Assembly (NCBI RefSeq): GCF_048572895.1
Contig: NZ_CP183878.1
Location: forward strand, 1,178,001-1,242,000
DNA length: 64,000 bases
Direction: 5' to 3'
DNA from: Psychrobacillus sp048572895
GTDB lineage: Bacteria > Bacillota > Bacilli > Bacillales_A > Planococcaceae
Below the pieces are notes generated by a model that had not been told where the DNA came from, searched no databases, and worked only from the letters and a program-made list of their open reading frames with translations. Positions 42,463 through 51,679 of the stretch are shown here, piece after piece. The translations under genes and the position numbers were made by a program. Position 1 is the stretch's first letter, and the number at the start of each line of letters is the position of its first letter.

Positions 42463-44496
42463 ATGCAAGTCCGCGATATAACCGTATTGGCAGCTGTAAT
42501 ATCTATTGTGGCGATGCTCGTAATACCTCTCCCTCACTGGTTAATAAGTTTTCTTATTATTATAAATATTACGATAGCACTTTTAATATTGATGACCGCT
42601 ATGAATATGAAAGAGGCTTTAGAATTCTCCGTATTTCCAACAATCGTTTTACTCGTTACATTATTTAGACTTGCTTTAAATATTTCCACGACAAGAGCAA
42701 TCTTAGCAGAAGGTGATGCGGGTAAAGTAGTTGAAACTTTCGGTACATTTGTTACAGGTGGAAATATGCTTGTTGGACTAGTTGTATTCGCTATTTTAGT
42801 TATTATAAACTTTATCGTAATTACGAAAGGTGCCGAGCGTGTTTCTGAGGTTGCAGCTCGTTTTACATTAGATGCAATGCCCGGTAAACAAATGAGTATC
42901 GATGCGGATTTAAATGCCGGGATGATTTCGGAGAAAGAAGCACGAGAAAGACGTGAAAAGGTTAGTGGTGAAGCAGACTTTTACGGTGCTATGGACGGGG
43001 CAACAAAATTCGTAAAAGGGGATGCTATAGCAGGTATTATCATCGTTATTATCAACTTATTATTCGGTATTATTATCGGAGTTGTACAATTTGGATTACC
43101 TTTTGGGGAAGCTGCTGTGCTATTTTCAACATTAACTGTCGGGGACGGTCTTGTTTCACAGATTCCAGCATTATTAATCTCAACAGCAACTGGGATAGTT
43201 GTTACAAGAGCAGCCTCTAAAGGTAATCTTGGTGGAGATATTACAGGACAATTGTTTAATCAGCCAAAACTTCTTTATGTTGCAGCTGTAACAATAACGC
43301 TTTTAGGTATTGTTACACCAATTGGTTTAGTGTTAACTTTGCCAATTGCAATTGCGCTTGGTATTGGAGCTTATATGATAAGTAAGGCGAGTAAAGAAGA
43401 TCCAGAAGAAATAGAAGAATTTGAAGAAGAAGTAACAACAGATAATATGAAAAGTCCCGAAAATGTTATTAATCTGCTAAATGTGGATCCAATTGAATTC
43501 GAGTTTGGATATGGATTGATCCCATTAGTAGATGCTGCACAGGGTGGAGATTTACTTGATCGTGTCGTAATGATTCGTAGACAACTTGCACTTGAATTAG
43601 GTGTAGTTATTCCAGTAGTTCGGATACGTGATAATATTCAGCTTCAACCAAACGAATATCGTATCAAGATTAAAGGCAATGAAATGGCTAGAGGAGAGCT
43701 TCTATTAGATCATTATTTAGCAATGAGTCCTGGTGACGATGATTCAATTGAGGGTATTGATACAGTTGAACCTTCCTTTGGTTTACCTGCAAAATGGATT
43801 ACGGAATCTGTGAAGGAAGAAGCGGAAATACTAGGGTATACTGTTGTCGATCCGCCGAGTGTAGTTTCCACACATATGACTGAAATCATCCGAAATAATG
43901 CACATGAATTATTAGGTCGCCAAGAAACGAAACAATTAATCGATCATATTAGAGAGACTTACCCTATTCTCGTAGACGAATTAACACCTACTCCATTAAC
44001 AGTAGGAGAAATTCAAAAAATATTGAGCAATCTATTAAGAGAGCATGTATCTATTCGGAATTTGCCGGTAATTTTTGAAACCCTTGCAGACTATTCAAAA
44101 ATGACGTCGGATGCCGATGTATTAACTGAGTACTCTAGACAATCCTTAGCAAAGCAAATTACAACACAATATGCTGGAAATAGTAATGTTCTAAAAGTGT
44201 TAACGGTCTCTGGTAAAGTGGAAAAACTAATTGCTGACAGTATTCAACAAACAGAACATGGTAACTATTTATCAATAGATCCAAATGATTCTCAAGCAAT
44301 ATTAGAGTCTATGGCAAAAGAAATAGAGCGTGCCTCCATGATGGAACAGTCTCCAATCATTCTTTGTTCACCGGCAGTAAGAATGTATGTTAGACAAATG
44401 ACAGAAAGATATTTCCCACATGTACCAATTCTCTCTTATAATGAACTAGAATCCTCAATTGAGGTACAAAGTGTCGGGGTGGTGAATGTAGATTGA
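42463..44496 (+). CDS. flhA: Flagellar export protein FlhA
   Basis: FlhA forms the nonameric export-gate ring whose cytoplasmic domain docks chaperone-substrate complexes. The 677-residue protein, equal in length to that of B. subtilis, has about eight transmembrane helices in the first 310 residues and the FHIPEP-type signature (LFRLALNISTTRAIL). The cytoplasmic linker region has ARFTLDAMPGKQMSIDADLN, and a large C-terminal domain follows (LGRQETKQLIDHI). AGAGGTGG precedes the ATG. Confidence 0.97.
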   Translation: MQVRDITVLAAVISIVAMLVIPLPHWLISFLIIINITIALLILMTAMNMKEALEFSVFPTIVLLVTLFRLALNISTTRAILAEGDAGKVVETFGTFVTGGNMLVGLVVFAILVIINFIVITKGAERVSEVAARFTLDAMPGKQMSIDADLNAGMISEKEARERREKVSGEADFYGAMDGATKFVKGDAIAGIIIVIINLLFGIIIGVVQFGLPFGEAAVLFSTLTVGDGLVSQIPALLISTATGIVVTRAASKGNLGGDITGQLFNQPKLLYVAAVTITLLGIVTPIGLVLTLPIAIALGIGAYMISKASKEDPEEIEEFEEEVTTDNMKSPENVINLLNVDPIEFEFGYGLIPLVDAAQGGDLLDRVVMIRRQLALELGVVIPVVRIRDNIQLQPNEYRIKIKGNEMARGELLLDHYLAMSPGDDDSIEGIDTVEPSFGLPAKWITESVKEEAEILGYTVVDPPSVVSTHMTEIIRNNAHELLGRQETKQLIDHIRETYPILVDELTPTPLTVGEIQKILSNLLREHVSIRNLPVIFETLADYSKMTSDADVLTEYSRQSLAKQITTQYAGNSNVLKVLTVSGKVEKLIADSIQQTEHGNYLSIDPNDSQAILESMAKEIERASMMEQSPIILCSPAVRMYVRQMTERYFPHVPILSYNELESSIEVQSVGVVNVD

Positions 44497-45608
44497 AAAT
44501 GAAAAAATATACAGCGAGTACAATGCCAGAAGCTATGAAGTTAATACGTAAAGAACTTGGTGACGACGCAGTTATTTTAAGTTCAAAAGTAGTCTACTCA
44601 AAAGGTTTTTTAGGCATGTTTAAGAAAAAAACGATCGAAGTGTTAGCTGGGATGGACACATACGAACAATCAAGTAAAACATTTGAGGTGCCTCCTATGG
44701 TACCTCAAGAATCTCAAAAGGTTTCCATTGAGATAAAAAAGGAATTAGAAGATTTAAAACAAATGGTAAAGAGTATAGGGCGTCCAGAAATGCTAAGTTC
44801 ATATCCAACAGAAATGAAAACTCTTATGGACTATTTACAAGAGCAAGAATTGTCAGAGGAGCTTATCACACCTCTTAGTGATGAGCTTTTTGTGCATCTA
44901 AAAAATAGTGCTGCAGATTTTGAAGTAGAAGATCAAATTACTATAACTGAAAATTTACTAAAAACACAACTGGAGCATCTCCCGTTCGGTGGAGTTTCGT
45001 ATACGAAGAAATATATAAATGTTCTCGGACCAACAGGTGTTGGTAAAACGACGACGATAGCAAAAATGGCTGCACGAGCAGTTTTAGAAAAAAAGAAAAA
45101 AGTAGGCTTTATTACTACGGATACATATCGAATTGCAGCTATTGAACAATTAAAAACATATGCAGGTTTACTTCAAGCTCCTCTTGAAATTATCTACAAT
45201 GAAAATGATTTGCAAGAAGCAATGGTAAAGTTTGATAAGTTAGATATTGTATTTATAGATACAGCTGGTAGAAATTATAAAGAAACTAAATTTGTAAAAG
45301 ATTTGCAAAAACTAATAGAGTTCGAAGTGAATACGGAAACCTTCCTAGTACTCTCTTCTACGTCTAAGCAAAAGGATATGGAAGTGATAATAGAACAATT
45401 TAGTGAATTTCCTATTGAAAAGTTTATCTTTACAAAGGTTGATGAAACAAATACTATTGGCTCAATTATCAATTTAATGGTTAAATATAATAAGGGACTT
45501 GCTTACTATACGGATGGTCAAGAAGTCCCGGAAGATATTATGGAAGCTAGTCTTGAAGAATTACTCAAATTATTTTTAAAGGGGATTCGCTATGAGAGAT
45601 CAAGCTGA
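44493..45608 (+). CDS. flhF: Flagellar SRP-like GTPase FlhF
   Basis: FlhF is the third SRP-family GTPase and helps position flagella, forming a GTP-dependent dimer switched off by FlhG. The 371-residue protein has a basic N-terminal region and an NG domain with G1 LGPTGVGKTTTIAKM (about 174-188), DTAGR, and TKVDETNTIGS. TTG 44493 has GGTGGTGA 8 bases upstream and overlaps the flhA stop; ATG 44499 is an alternative two codons later. Confidence 0.95.
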   Translation: MKMKKYTASTMPEAMKLIRKELGDDAVILSSKVVYSKGFLGMFKKKTIEVLAGMDTYEQSSKTFEVPPMVPQESQKVSIEIKKELEDLKQMVKSIGRPEMLSSYPTEMKTLMDYLQEQELSEELITPLSDELFVHLKNSAADFEVEDQITITENLLKTQLEHLPFGGVSYTKKYINVLGPTGVGKTTTIAKMAARAVLEKKKKVGFITTDTYRIAAIEQLKTYAGLLQAPLEIIYNENDLQEAMVKFDKLDIVFIDTAGRNYKETKFVKDLQKLIEFEVNTETFLVLSSTSKQKDMEVIIEQFSEFPIEKFIFTKVDETNTIGSIINLMVKYNKGLAYYTDGQEVPEDIMEASLEELLKLFLKGIRYERSS

Positions 45609-46464
45609 AGAACTAAGAATGAAAATGCTTCGGAACCAAAATAGGCTTGGGCGATCAATAGCAGTAGTTAGCGGCAAAGGTGGAGTTGGAAAAAGTAATT
45701 TTTCGATAAATTTCACTACAACTTTAAGTGGGCAAGGTAAAAAAGTTGTGCTAATAGATATGGATATTGGAATGGGAAACATTCACATTTTACTTGGTAA
45801 ATCAGTTCCTACTAATTTAAAGGATTACTTAGTCGGAGATCAGCCATTAGAATCAGTGATTTTCGAAGGTCCAAATGGCTTACAATATATATCTGGTGGT
45901 TCAGGGTTAAGTGGCGTTATGGAGTGGACTGACGATATGTTCGATCGGTTGATAGATGCTTTCGAATATTTACAGAAAAACTTTGATTATATTGTGTTTG
46001 ATATGGGGGCGGGTGCTACGAGTCAGACATTGGATCTTTTAGTCTCAGTAGATGATATTATTGTCATAACAACAGCAGAGCCTACATCTATCACAGATGC
46101 CTATTCTATGATGAAATATATTTACTATAAGGATTCTGAAAAAAACTTTTTCCTTATTTGCAACAGGGCGTATACCGAGGAAGAAGGGTCAGAAACAACT
46201 GGTAGATTGAAGCTAGCAATGTCGAAATTCCTCTCCAAAGAAATTACAGTATTAGGCGTATTACCTGAGGATTCAGTTGTTCGGAAAGCGGTAAGGGAAC
46301 AAATACCATTTTCGATTTTATATCCCCAAGCAGAAATAACGAAAAAGTTAAAAAAAATTGCTTCAGCATTTACTGATTTTGAAGAGACGGAAGAAGTTGT
46401 TCCTAAGCACAATAAATTCATATCTCGATTAAAAAGTCTTTTTTCACAGAAGGGCGTGAGATGA
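45592..46464 (+). CDS. flhG: Flagellar number/placement ATPase FlhG (YlxH)
   Basis: FlhG is a MinD/ParA-like ATPase that activates FlhF GTPase and sets flagellar pattern; in B. subtilis it also binds FliM/FliY during C-ring assembly. The 290-residue protein has the deviant Walker A VVSGKGGVGKSNFS (about 25-38), LIDMDIGMGNIHILLG, and a C-terminal amphipathic stretch (FISRLKSLFSQK) like a membrane-targeting sequence. Its start overlaps the end of flhF by 17 bases. Confidence 0.95.
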   Translation: MRDQAEELRMKMLRNQNRLGRSIAVVSGKGGVGKSNFSINFTTTLSGQGKKVVLIDMDIGMGNIHILLGKSVPTNLKDYLVGDQPLESVIFEGPNGLQYISGGSGLSGVMEWTDDMFDRLIDAFEYLQKNFDYIVFDMGAGATSQTLDLLVSVDDIIVITTAEPTSITDAYSMMKYIYYKDSEKNFFLICNRAYTEEEGSETTGRLKLAMSKFLSKEITVLGVLPEDSVVRKAVREQIPFSILYPQAEITKKLKKIASAFTDFEETEEVVPKHNKFISRLKSLFSQKGVR

Positions 46465-47561
46465 TGGACATTACATCAAAAAAGAAGCTGTTAATAGTAG
46501 ATGACTCTGCATTCATGCGAAAGCTTATTAGTGATTTCTTTGTAGATAACAAATCGATAGAAGTAATAGGCATCGCCAGGAATGGAAAAGACGCAATTGA
46601 AAAAATAAAAACCCTACAACCAGATGTCATCACACTGGATGTTGAAATGCCAGTGATGAATGGTTTGGAAGCACTGCGCAGGATAATGACGGAGATGCCA
46701 GTTCCTGTTGTAATGCTATCAAGTATAACAAAAAGTGGAACGGAAAGTACGATGCAAGCGATGGAATATGGCGCTGTAGATTTTATCGCAAAGCCAAGTG
46801 GTACCATTTCATTAGATTTACATAAAATTAAAGAAGAATTAGTAGAAAAAGTAGAACATGCAGCACTAGTATCCATTAATAAAATGAAGAAACGTTCACC
46901 AGTTCCTATAAATAATAGGACAACCAACAACGAAGAAGGAAAGAAAATACCCGACTCTCCTAAAGTTTTCAAGTGGGACAAGATGAACAAGAAAATGGTC
47001 TTAATTGGAACTTCAACTGGAGGACCAAGAGCTCTTCAAGAAGTGATTACAAAACTTCCAAGCAATATGAAAGCACCAGTTTTAATTGTTCAGCATATGC
47101 CGGCTGGATTTACAAAGTCGTTGGCACAAAGGCTCAATCAATTATCTGCGATTGAAGTAAAAGAAGCAGAAGATGGAGATATGCTTCAAGATGGACATGC
47201 GTATATTGCCCCTGGCGGCTATCATATGCGCATACAGAAAAGAGGGGCAGCTTACTATGTCGTTCTAAATGACAAAGAAGCGCCACGATCTGGACATAGG
47301 CCGGCTGTAGATATACTTTTTGAAGATAATAGTCAGTTTAATGATTTTGATAAGATTGCCGTTATTATGACAGGAATGGGATCTGATGGGTCTCTTGGGC
47401 TTAAACAGTTGAAAAAGAACGGAAATGTTGTGGCCATTGCAGAGGCGGCGAGTACATGTATTGTTTATGGAATGCCAAAGGCTGCCGTAGAAACAAACTT
47501 AGTAAATGAAGTAGTGGATTTAGATCATATAGCAAAAACCATCATACAATATCTACCTTAG
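46461..47561 (+). CDS. cheB: Chemotaxis methylesterase/glutamine deamidase CheB
   Basis: CheB removes methyl groups from receptor glutamates in adaptation, activated by phosphorylation from CheA. The protein (366 residues from ATG 46461, or 365 from the adjacent ATG 46464) has a receiver domain with phosphoacceptor Asp in TLDVEMPVMNG (Asp59-60), a Lys/Pro-rich linker, and a methylesterase domain. The catalytic serine is in IGTSTGGP (Ser184-185), the histidine in VQHMPAGFT, and the aspartate in MTGMGSDG. The start overlaps the flhG stop. Confidence 0.96.
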   Translation: MMDITSKKKLLIVDDSAFMRKLISDFFVDNKSIEVIGIARNGKDAIEKIKTLQPDVITLDVEMPVMNGLEALRRIMTEMPVPVVMLSSITKSGTESTMQAMEYGAVDFIAKPSGTISLDLHKIKEELVEKVEHAALVSINKMKKRSPVPINNRTTNNEEGKKIPDSPKVFKWDKMNKKMVLIGTSTGGPRALQEVITKLPSNMKAPVLIVQHMPAGFTKSLAQRLNQLSAIEVKEAEDGDMLQDGHAYIAPGGYHMRIQKRGAAYYVVLNDKEAPRSGHRPAVDILFEDNSQFNDFDKIAVIMTGMGSDGSLGLKQLKKNGNVVAIAEAASTCIVYGMPKAAVETNLVNEVVDLDHIAKTIIQYLP

Positions 47562-47575
47562 AGGGGTGTTAATCA

Positions 47576-49633
47576 ATGGATACAAATCAATATTTGGAAA
47601 TGTTTATAGAAGAAAGTAAGGAACATTTGCAAGCTTGTAACGAACATTTATTAGAATTAGAAAAAAATCCTGGAAATATAGCAATAGTCAATGAAGTATT
47701 CCGCTCCGCGCATACTTTGAAAGGTATGTCAGCAACAATGGGTTATGAAGATATCGCAAATTTAACGCATAAGATGGAAAATGTTTTAGATGAAATTAGA
47801 AATAGCCGTCTGCATGTAACTGCTGAATTATTAGATGTTGTTTTTGTTGCAGTCGATCAATTGGAAGAAATGGTATTGGATATCGCGGCAGGAGGAAAAG
47901 GAAAGCTAGATGTAACAGATACTGTACAAAAGCTCCATAAAATAGAAACTGGGGAAGAAATTCCAGTTGCTGCTACAACAGTAGAACCCACTGTTGCCAG
48001 TAATACCCCTCAAGAGAACTGGTTAACTTATGACGATTATGAAATGACAGTCATTCAACAGTCGGTTGAACAGGATTTCTTTACGTATGAAATTTCTGTC
48101 AAACTGCGGGAAGATTGCTTACTAAAAGCAGCAAGAGTATATATGGTTTTTGAATTGCTAGAGAAAATGGGAGACGTTATAAAATCTTCTCCATCTGTTG
48201 AGAAGTTGGAGGGTGAGGACTTTGATGAAATTTTCTATGTAGCTCTAGTTACAACTGAACCTTCAGAAGATGTACAAAAGAAACTAATGAAAGTCTCCGA
48301 AGTGACAGAAGTACTAGTGAACCCAGTGACATTTGAACAACTTAAAAAACGTAATAATTCTGAGCTAGACAAAGTTGAAGAAAATTCAGTTATGGAAATT
48401 ACGGATGTCATAGAAGAAAAACAACAAATAGCGGAAGTGAAATCTCCTGAAAAATCGACGACATCCAAAAACAATCAAGTCCAATCTAGTAAAACTATTC
48501 GAGTGAATATTGAAAGATTAGATATATTGATGAATTTATTTGAGGAATTAGTAATTGACCGCGGTCGGTTACAGTCAATCTCCGAAGATTTACATAATAG
48601 CGAGTTAGATGAAACTGTAGAACGTATGTCTCGTATAACTGGAGACCTACAAAATATTATATTAAATATGCGTATGGTTCCTGTTGAAACAGTATTTAAT
48701 AGATTCCCAAGAATGGTACGCCAGTTAGCACGTGACTTAAACAAAAAAATCAATTTAGAAGTGATTGGTGCTGAAACAGAATTAGATCGAACTGTAATTG
48801 ATGAAATTGGGGATCCTCTTGTCCATTTAATAAGAAATTCCTTAGATCATGGGGTAGAAAGCCCTGAAATTCGCTTAGCTAAAGGAAAACCAGAAGAAGG
48901 CACAGTCGTTCTACGGGCATACCATAGCGGAAATCATGTGTTTATCGAGATTGAGGATGATGGTGCAGGCATTAACCGTGAGAAAGTCTTGAAAAAAGCT
49001 ATATCAAAAGGAATTGTTTCAACTGAAGTGGCTCAAACGTTAAGCGATAAACAAGTAGCAGAGCTTATTCTATCCTCTGGGTTCTCTACGGCAGATGTCA
49101 TTTCGGACGTTTCGGGTAGAGGTGTAGGATTAGACGTGGTAAAAACAACGATTGAATCCCTTGGTGGTTCTATTGAAATTTCATCAACGGAAGGGAAAGG
49201 ATCATTATTTTCTATCCAATTACCATTAACACTTTCTATTATTTCCGTAATGCTAGTAGAACTTGGTGAGGAAATTTATGCCATACCGCTATCATCTATT
49301 ATTGAGACAGCGATTATTCGCTCTTCAGATATTTTAAATGCTCATAACCAAAAAGTAATAGATTTTCGTGGAAAAGTTGTACCGCTAGTATTCTTAGAAA
49401 ATGTATTTGATGTGCCAAGAGAAAGTACTGATGATGAATTTCATTCTGTTGTTCTTGTCCGAAAAGGAGATAAAATGGCTGGTCTCGTAGTAGATTCGTT
49501 TATCGGTCAACAAGAGATCGTATTAAAATCACTTGGTGCATATTTATCAACTGTATTCGCAATCTCTGGTGCAACTATTTTGGGTAATGGTAAAGTAGCA
49601 CTAATTATAGATTGTAATGCATTAATCGGTTAA
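47576..49633 (+). CDS. cheA: Chemotaxis histidine kinase CheA
   Basis: CheA is the receptor-coupled kinase that phosphorylates CheY and CheB. The 685-residue protein has P1 with phosphorylated His46 (SAHTLKGMSATMG), a P2 CheY-binding region (about 155-260), a dimerisation helix pair (about 305-365), and an ATPase domain with HLIRNSLDHGVE and DDGAGIN and GRGVGLDVV boxes. A C-terminal CheW-like domain follows (ISVMLVELGEEIYAIPLSSI). The spacing of 14 bases to cheB fits one operon. Confidence 0.97.
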   Translation: MDTNQYLEMFIEESKEHLQACNEHLLELEKNPGNIAIVNEVFRSAHTLKGMSATMGYEDIANLTHKMENVLDEIRNSRLHVTAELLDVVFVAVDQLEEMVLDIAAGGKGKLDVTDTVQKLHKIETGEEIPVAATTVEPTVASNTPQENWLTYDDYEMTVIQQSVEQDFFTYEISVKLREDCLLKAARVYMVFELLEKMGDVIKSSPSVEKLEGEDFDEIFYVALVTTEPSEDVQKKLMKVSEVTEVLVNPVTFEQLKKRNNSELDKVEENSVMEITDVIEEKQQIAEVKSPEKSTTSKNNQVQSSKTIRVNIERLDILMNLFEELVIDRGRLQSISEDLHNSELDETVERMSRITGDLQNIILNMRMVPVETVFNRFPRMVRQLARDLNKKINLEVIGAETELDRTVIDEIGDPLVHLIRNSLDHGVESPEIRLAKGKPEEGTVVLRAYHSGNHVFIEIEDDGAGINREKVLKKAISKGIVSTEVAQTLSDKQVAELILSSGFSTADVISDVSGRGVGLDVVKTTIESLGGSIEISSTEGKGSLFSIQLPLTLSIISVMLVELGEEIYAIPLSSIIETAIIRSSDILNAHNQKVIDFRGKVVPLVFLENVFDVPRESTDDEFHSVVLVRKGDKMAGLVVDSFIGQQEIVLKSLGAYLSTVFAISGATILGNGKVALIIDCNALIG

Positions 49634-49665
49634 ATAGCATCTACTAGAAAGGATGAGAGAGCGTT

Positions 49666-50121
49666 ATGACAGAAGCAGTAGATTTTGAAAATTTAAAAGT
49701 AGTAGTTTTTCAATTGGCAGACAAAGAATATGTAATACCTGTAAGTCAGGTGCAAGGTATTGAAAAACTAATATATATTACACGTGTTCCTAAAACTCCT
49801 TCATTTGTGAAGGGAGTTATCAACTTGCGAGGAGTAGTTACTCCTATTATTGATTTGAAAAATCGCTTTGGACTAGGAGAGAGTAGTTTAAGTGAATCTT
49901 CTCGTATTATTATAATAACGTTGGATGATATGAATGTTGGGGTAATTGTTGACTCGGCTAATGATGTATTGGATATACCAGTTGATTCAATTGAACCGCA
50001 GCCTGAGGTAGTTGGAGGGATGGAACAAGACTTTATAGCTGGAGTGGCGAAAATCGATAGCCGTCTTTTAATCCTTCTTCACTTAAATCTTGTATTAAAT
50101 CCTATTCAGTCAGGAGTTTAA
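49666..50121 (+). CDS. cheW: Chemotaxis coupling protein CheW
   Basis: CheW couples receptors to CheA in the signalling array. The 151-residue protein has the CheW fold signatures VVFQLADKEYVIPVSQVQGI, RVPKTPSFVKGVINLRG and VTPIIDLKNRFGL. It ends one codon before cheC, with no gap between the stop and the next ATG. Confidence 0.96.
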   Translation: MTEAVDFENLKVVVFQLADKEYVIPVSQVQGIEKLIYITRVPKTPSFVKGVINLRGVVTPIIDLKNRFGLGESSLSESSRIIIITLDDMNVGVIVDSANDVLDIPVDSIEPQPEVVGGMEQDFIAGVAKIDSRLLILLHLNLVLNPIQSGV

Positions 50122-50754
50122 ATGATGTATGACAGCAAAATAACCTCCATGCATTTAGATGTCTTAAAGGAAATAGGGAATATTGGTGCTGCTCATGCTG
50201 CAACAGCATTGTCGACATTATTAAATAAAAAAATAGATATGAAAGTACCGAAAGTGGAAATGGTATCATTTGACGATATGATGGATTTAGCTGGTGGTCC
50301 AGAAAGTGTAGTGGCTGGTATTTATCTTCGTATAGAAGGTGATGTATCTGGCAGTATGTTTTTTGTTCTACCAGTAGAGCAAGCGAATCGATTTATACGA
50401 AGATTGATACAAGATGAAACCTTCGATTTTCAAACAGGTGAAGTATCTGAAATAGGTGCCTCTGCCATGCAGGAACTTGGTAATATACTTTCTGGTTCTT
50501 ATCTATCTGCATTGTCAGATTTCACACATTTAAAGATATATCCTACTGTACCTGCTCTGAGCGTAGATATGGTTGGTGCTATTATTAGTTTTGGATTGGT
50601 AGAATTATCTCATATAAGTGATTATGTCATTGTAATAGATACAGCTATTAATGAAGAGGATGTTCCAAATGAAGATAGTGTGAAAGGACATTTCTTTTTA
50701 TTGCCAGATCCAGAATCATTTGATGCCATTTTTAAAGCTTTAGGGGTTAACTAA
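50122..50754 (+). CDS. cheC: CheY-P phosphatase CheC
   Basis: CheC dephosphorylates CheY-P and is stimulated by CheD, forming the third adaptation loop of B. subtilis-type chemotaxis. The 210-residue protein keeps both E-x3-N phosphatase helices: EIGNIGAAHAATALSTLL (about 17-34) and EIGASAMQELGNILSGSYLS (about 112-131). ATG 50122 is followed directly by TATG at 50125. FliY, encoded upstream, is the second phosphatase of the same family. Confidence 0.96.
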   Translation: MMYDSKITSMHLDVLKEIGNIGAAHAATALSTLLNKKIDMKVPKVEMVSFDDMMDLAGGPESVVAGIYLRIEGDVSGSMFFVLPVEQANRFIRRLIQDETFDFQTGEVSEIGASAMQELGNILSGSYLSALSDFTHLKIYPTVPALSVDMVGAIISFGLVELSHISDYVIVIDTAINEEDVPNEDSVKGHFFLLPDPESFDAIFKALGVN

Positions 50755-50755
50755 T

Positions 50756-51253
50756 ATGAACGTACAAGGTCAAATAGTAAAAGTCGGTATTGCAGATATG
50801 AATATTGCGAAAGCTCCGGATAAAATACGTACTTCTGGGCTTGGCTCGTGTGTAGGTGTTGTTCTATATGATGAAAGATCTACGACAGTAGGCATGGTAC
50901 ATGTTATGCTACCAGATTCTAGTCTTGGTAGAACGGAAGTAATAAATATCGCAAAATTTGCAGATACTGGAATTCCGGCAATGGTAGAGCAGTTAAAAAT
51001 AGAAGGTATTCAACCTTATAAGTTAAAAGCTAAGATAGCTGGAGGAGCTCAAATGTTTCAGTTTTCTTCTGCTAGAGATACAATGCGAATTGGGCCACGC
51101 AATGTCGAGGCGGTAAAAGAATATTTAAAAAAATATTCTATTCCTATTGTTGCAGAGGATACAGGAGGAAATAGTGGCAGAACGATCGAGTTTGATCCTA
51201 CTACAAAACTATTAAATATACGAACAGTGAACCAAGGAGTGAGAAATATATAA
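50756..51253 (+). CDS. cheD: Chemoreceptor glutamine deamidase CheD
   Basis: CheD deamidates receptor glutamines and binds CheC. The 165-residue protein has the catalytic cysteine in GLGSCVGVVLYD (Cys32), histidine in GMVHVML (His49) and threonine in IRTSGLG (Thr26), one position lower than the B. subtilis residues (33, 50 and 27). It begins one base after the cheC stop. The intact triad suggests it is active. Confidence 0.96.
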   Translation: MNVQGQIVKVGIADMNIAKAPDKIRTSGLGSCVGVVLYDERSTTVGMVHVMLPDSSLGRTEVINIAKFADTGIPAMVEQLKIEGIQPYKLKAKIAGGAQMFQFSSARDTMRIGPRNVEAVKEYLKKYSIPIVAEDTGGNSGRTIEFDPTTKLLNIRTVNQGVRNI

Positions 51254-51567
51254 TGGTAGGTACTATTCTATCTAACTTCTGGGTAGCGCTTCTTGCTTTT
51301 AGTCTATACTTTATATATTCTTATCCTTTTATAGAGGGTAAGGTAATTCTTTTGGATGCTGGTATAGTTGCTTTTGTATTCTTTCTTCTAACATTTTTGG
51401 CTAGAGCAATTATTAGTTATATAATAAGTAATCCGCCGGAAGAAATCGAAAAGGTCGCTATAGAGAAGGATACTGAAATTTTAAAATCTGAAATTTCTCC
51501 AGAAGATTATGCGGAGCTAGTAAAGACAATGTTAAACGAAGATGAACAGCCTAACTCACAGGCCTAA
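51253..51567 (+). CDS. Unrecognised small membrane protein after cheD
   Basis: The 104-residue protein has two hydrophobic segments (about residues 7-25 and 36-58), with TFLARAIISYIISNPPEE at the end of the second, and an acidic soluble C-terminal third (EKVAIEKDTEILKSEI, SPEDYAELVKTMLNED). The ATG overlaps the cheD stop by one base; AAGGAG lies 13 bases upstream. B. subtilis has no gene here that I know of. It is followed by a strong terminator, making it the last gene of the fla/che transcript. Overlap with cheD and the family-like tail favour a real gene; no function is assigned. Confidence 0.75.
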   Translation: MVGTILSNFWVALLAFSLYFIYSYPFIEGKVILLDAGIVAFVFFLLTFLARAIISYIISNPPEEIEKVAIEKDTEILKSEISPEDYAELVKTMLNEDEQPNSQA

Positions 51568-51589
51568 TAGAGTATGATGAATGGAAAAC

Positions 51590-51621
51590 AAGGGGAGTCG
51601 ATAGTTTCGACTCCCCTTTTT
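51590..51621 (+). terminator. Strong intrinsic terminator between the fla/che genes and sigD
   Basis: AAGGGGAGTCGA (51590-51601) and TCGACTCCCCTT (51607-51618) form a perfect 12-bp stem with a 5-base loop, followed by a T-run. It is one of the strongest terminator-like structures in the window, and it precedes sigD by about 60 bases. Confidence 0.9.
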
Positions 51622-51632
51622 AGTGAGATTTT

Positions 51633-51641
51633 TGTTATAAT
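51633..51641 (+). promoter_or_regulatory. Extended -10 promoter candidate for sigD
   Basis: TGTTATAAT (51633-51641) is a perfect extended -10 element (TGnTATAAT) just after the terminator. The bases 17 upstream of it are CCCCTT within the terminator, so no -35 is evident; extended -10 promoters can do without one. The start would be near 51648, about 30 bases before the sigD GTG. Confidence 0.55.
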
Positions 51642-51679
51642 AACCATAATGATCAGATATATTGGAAAGGGGGATAATT

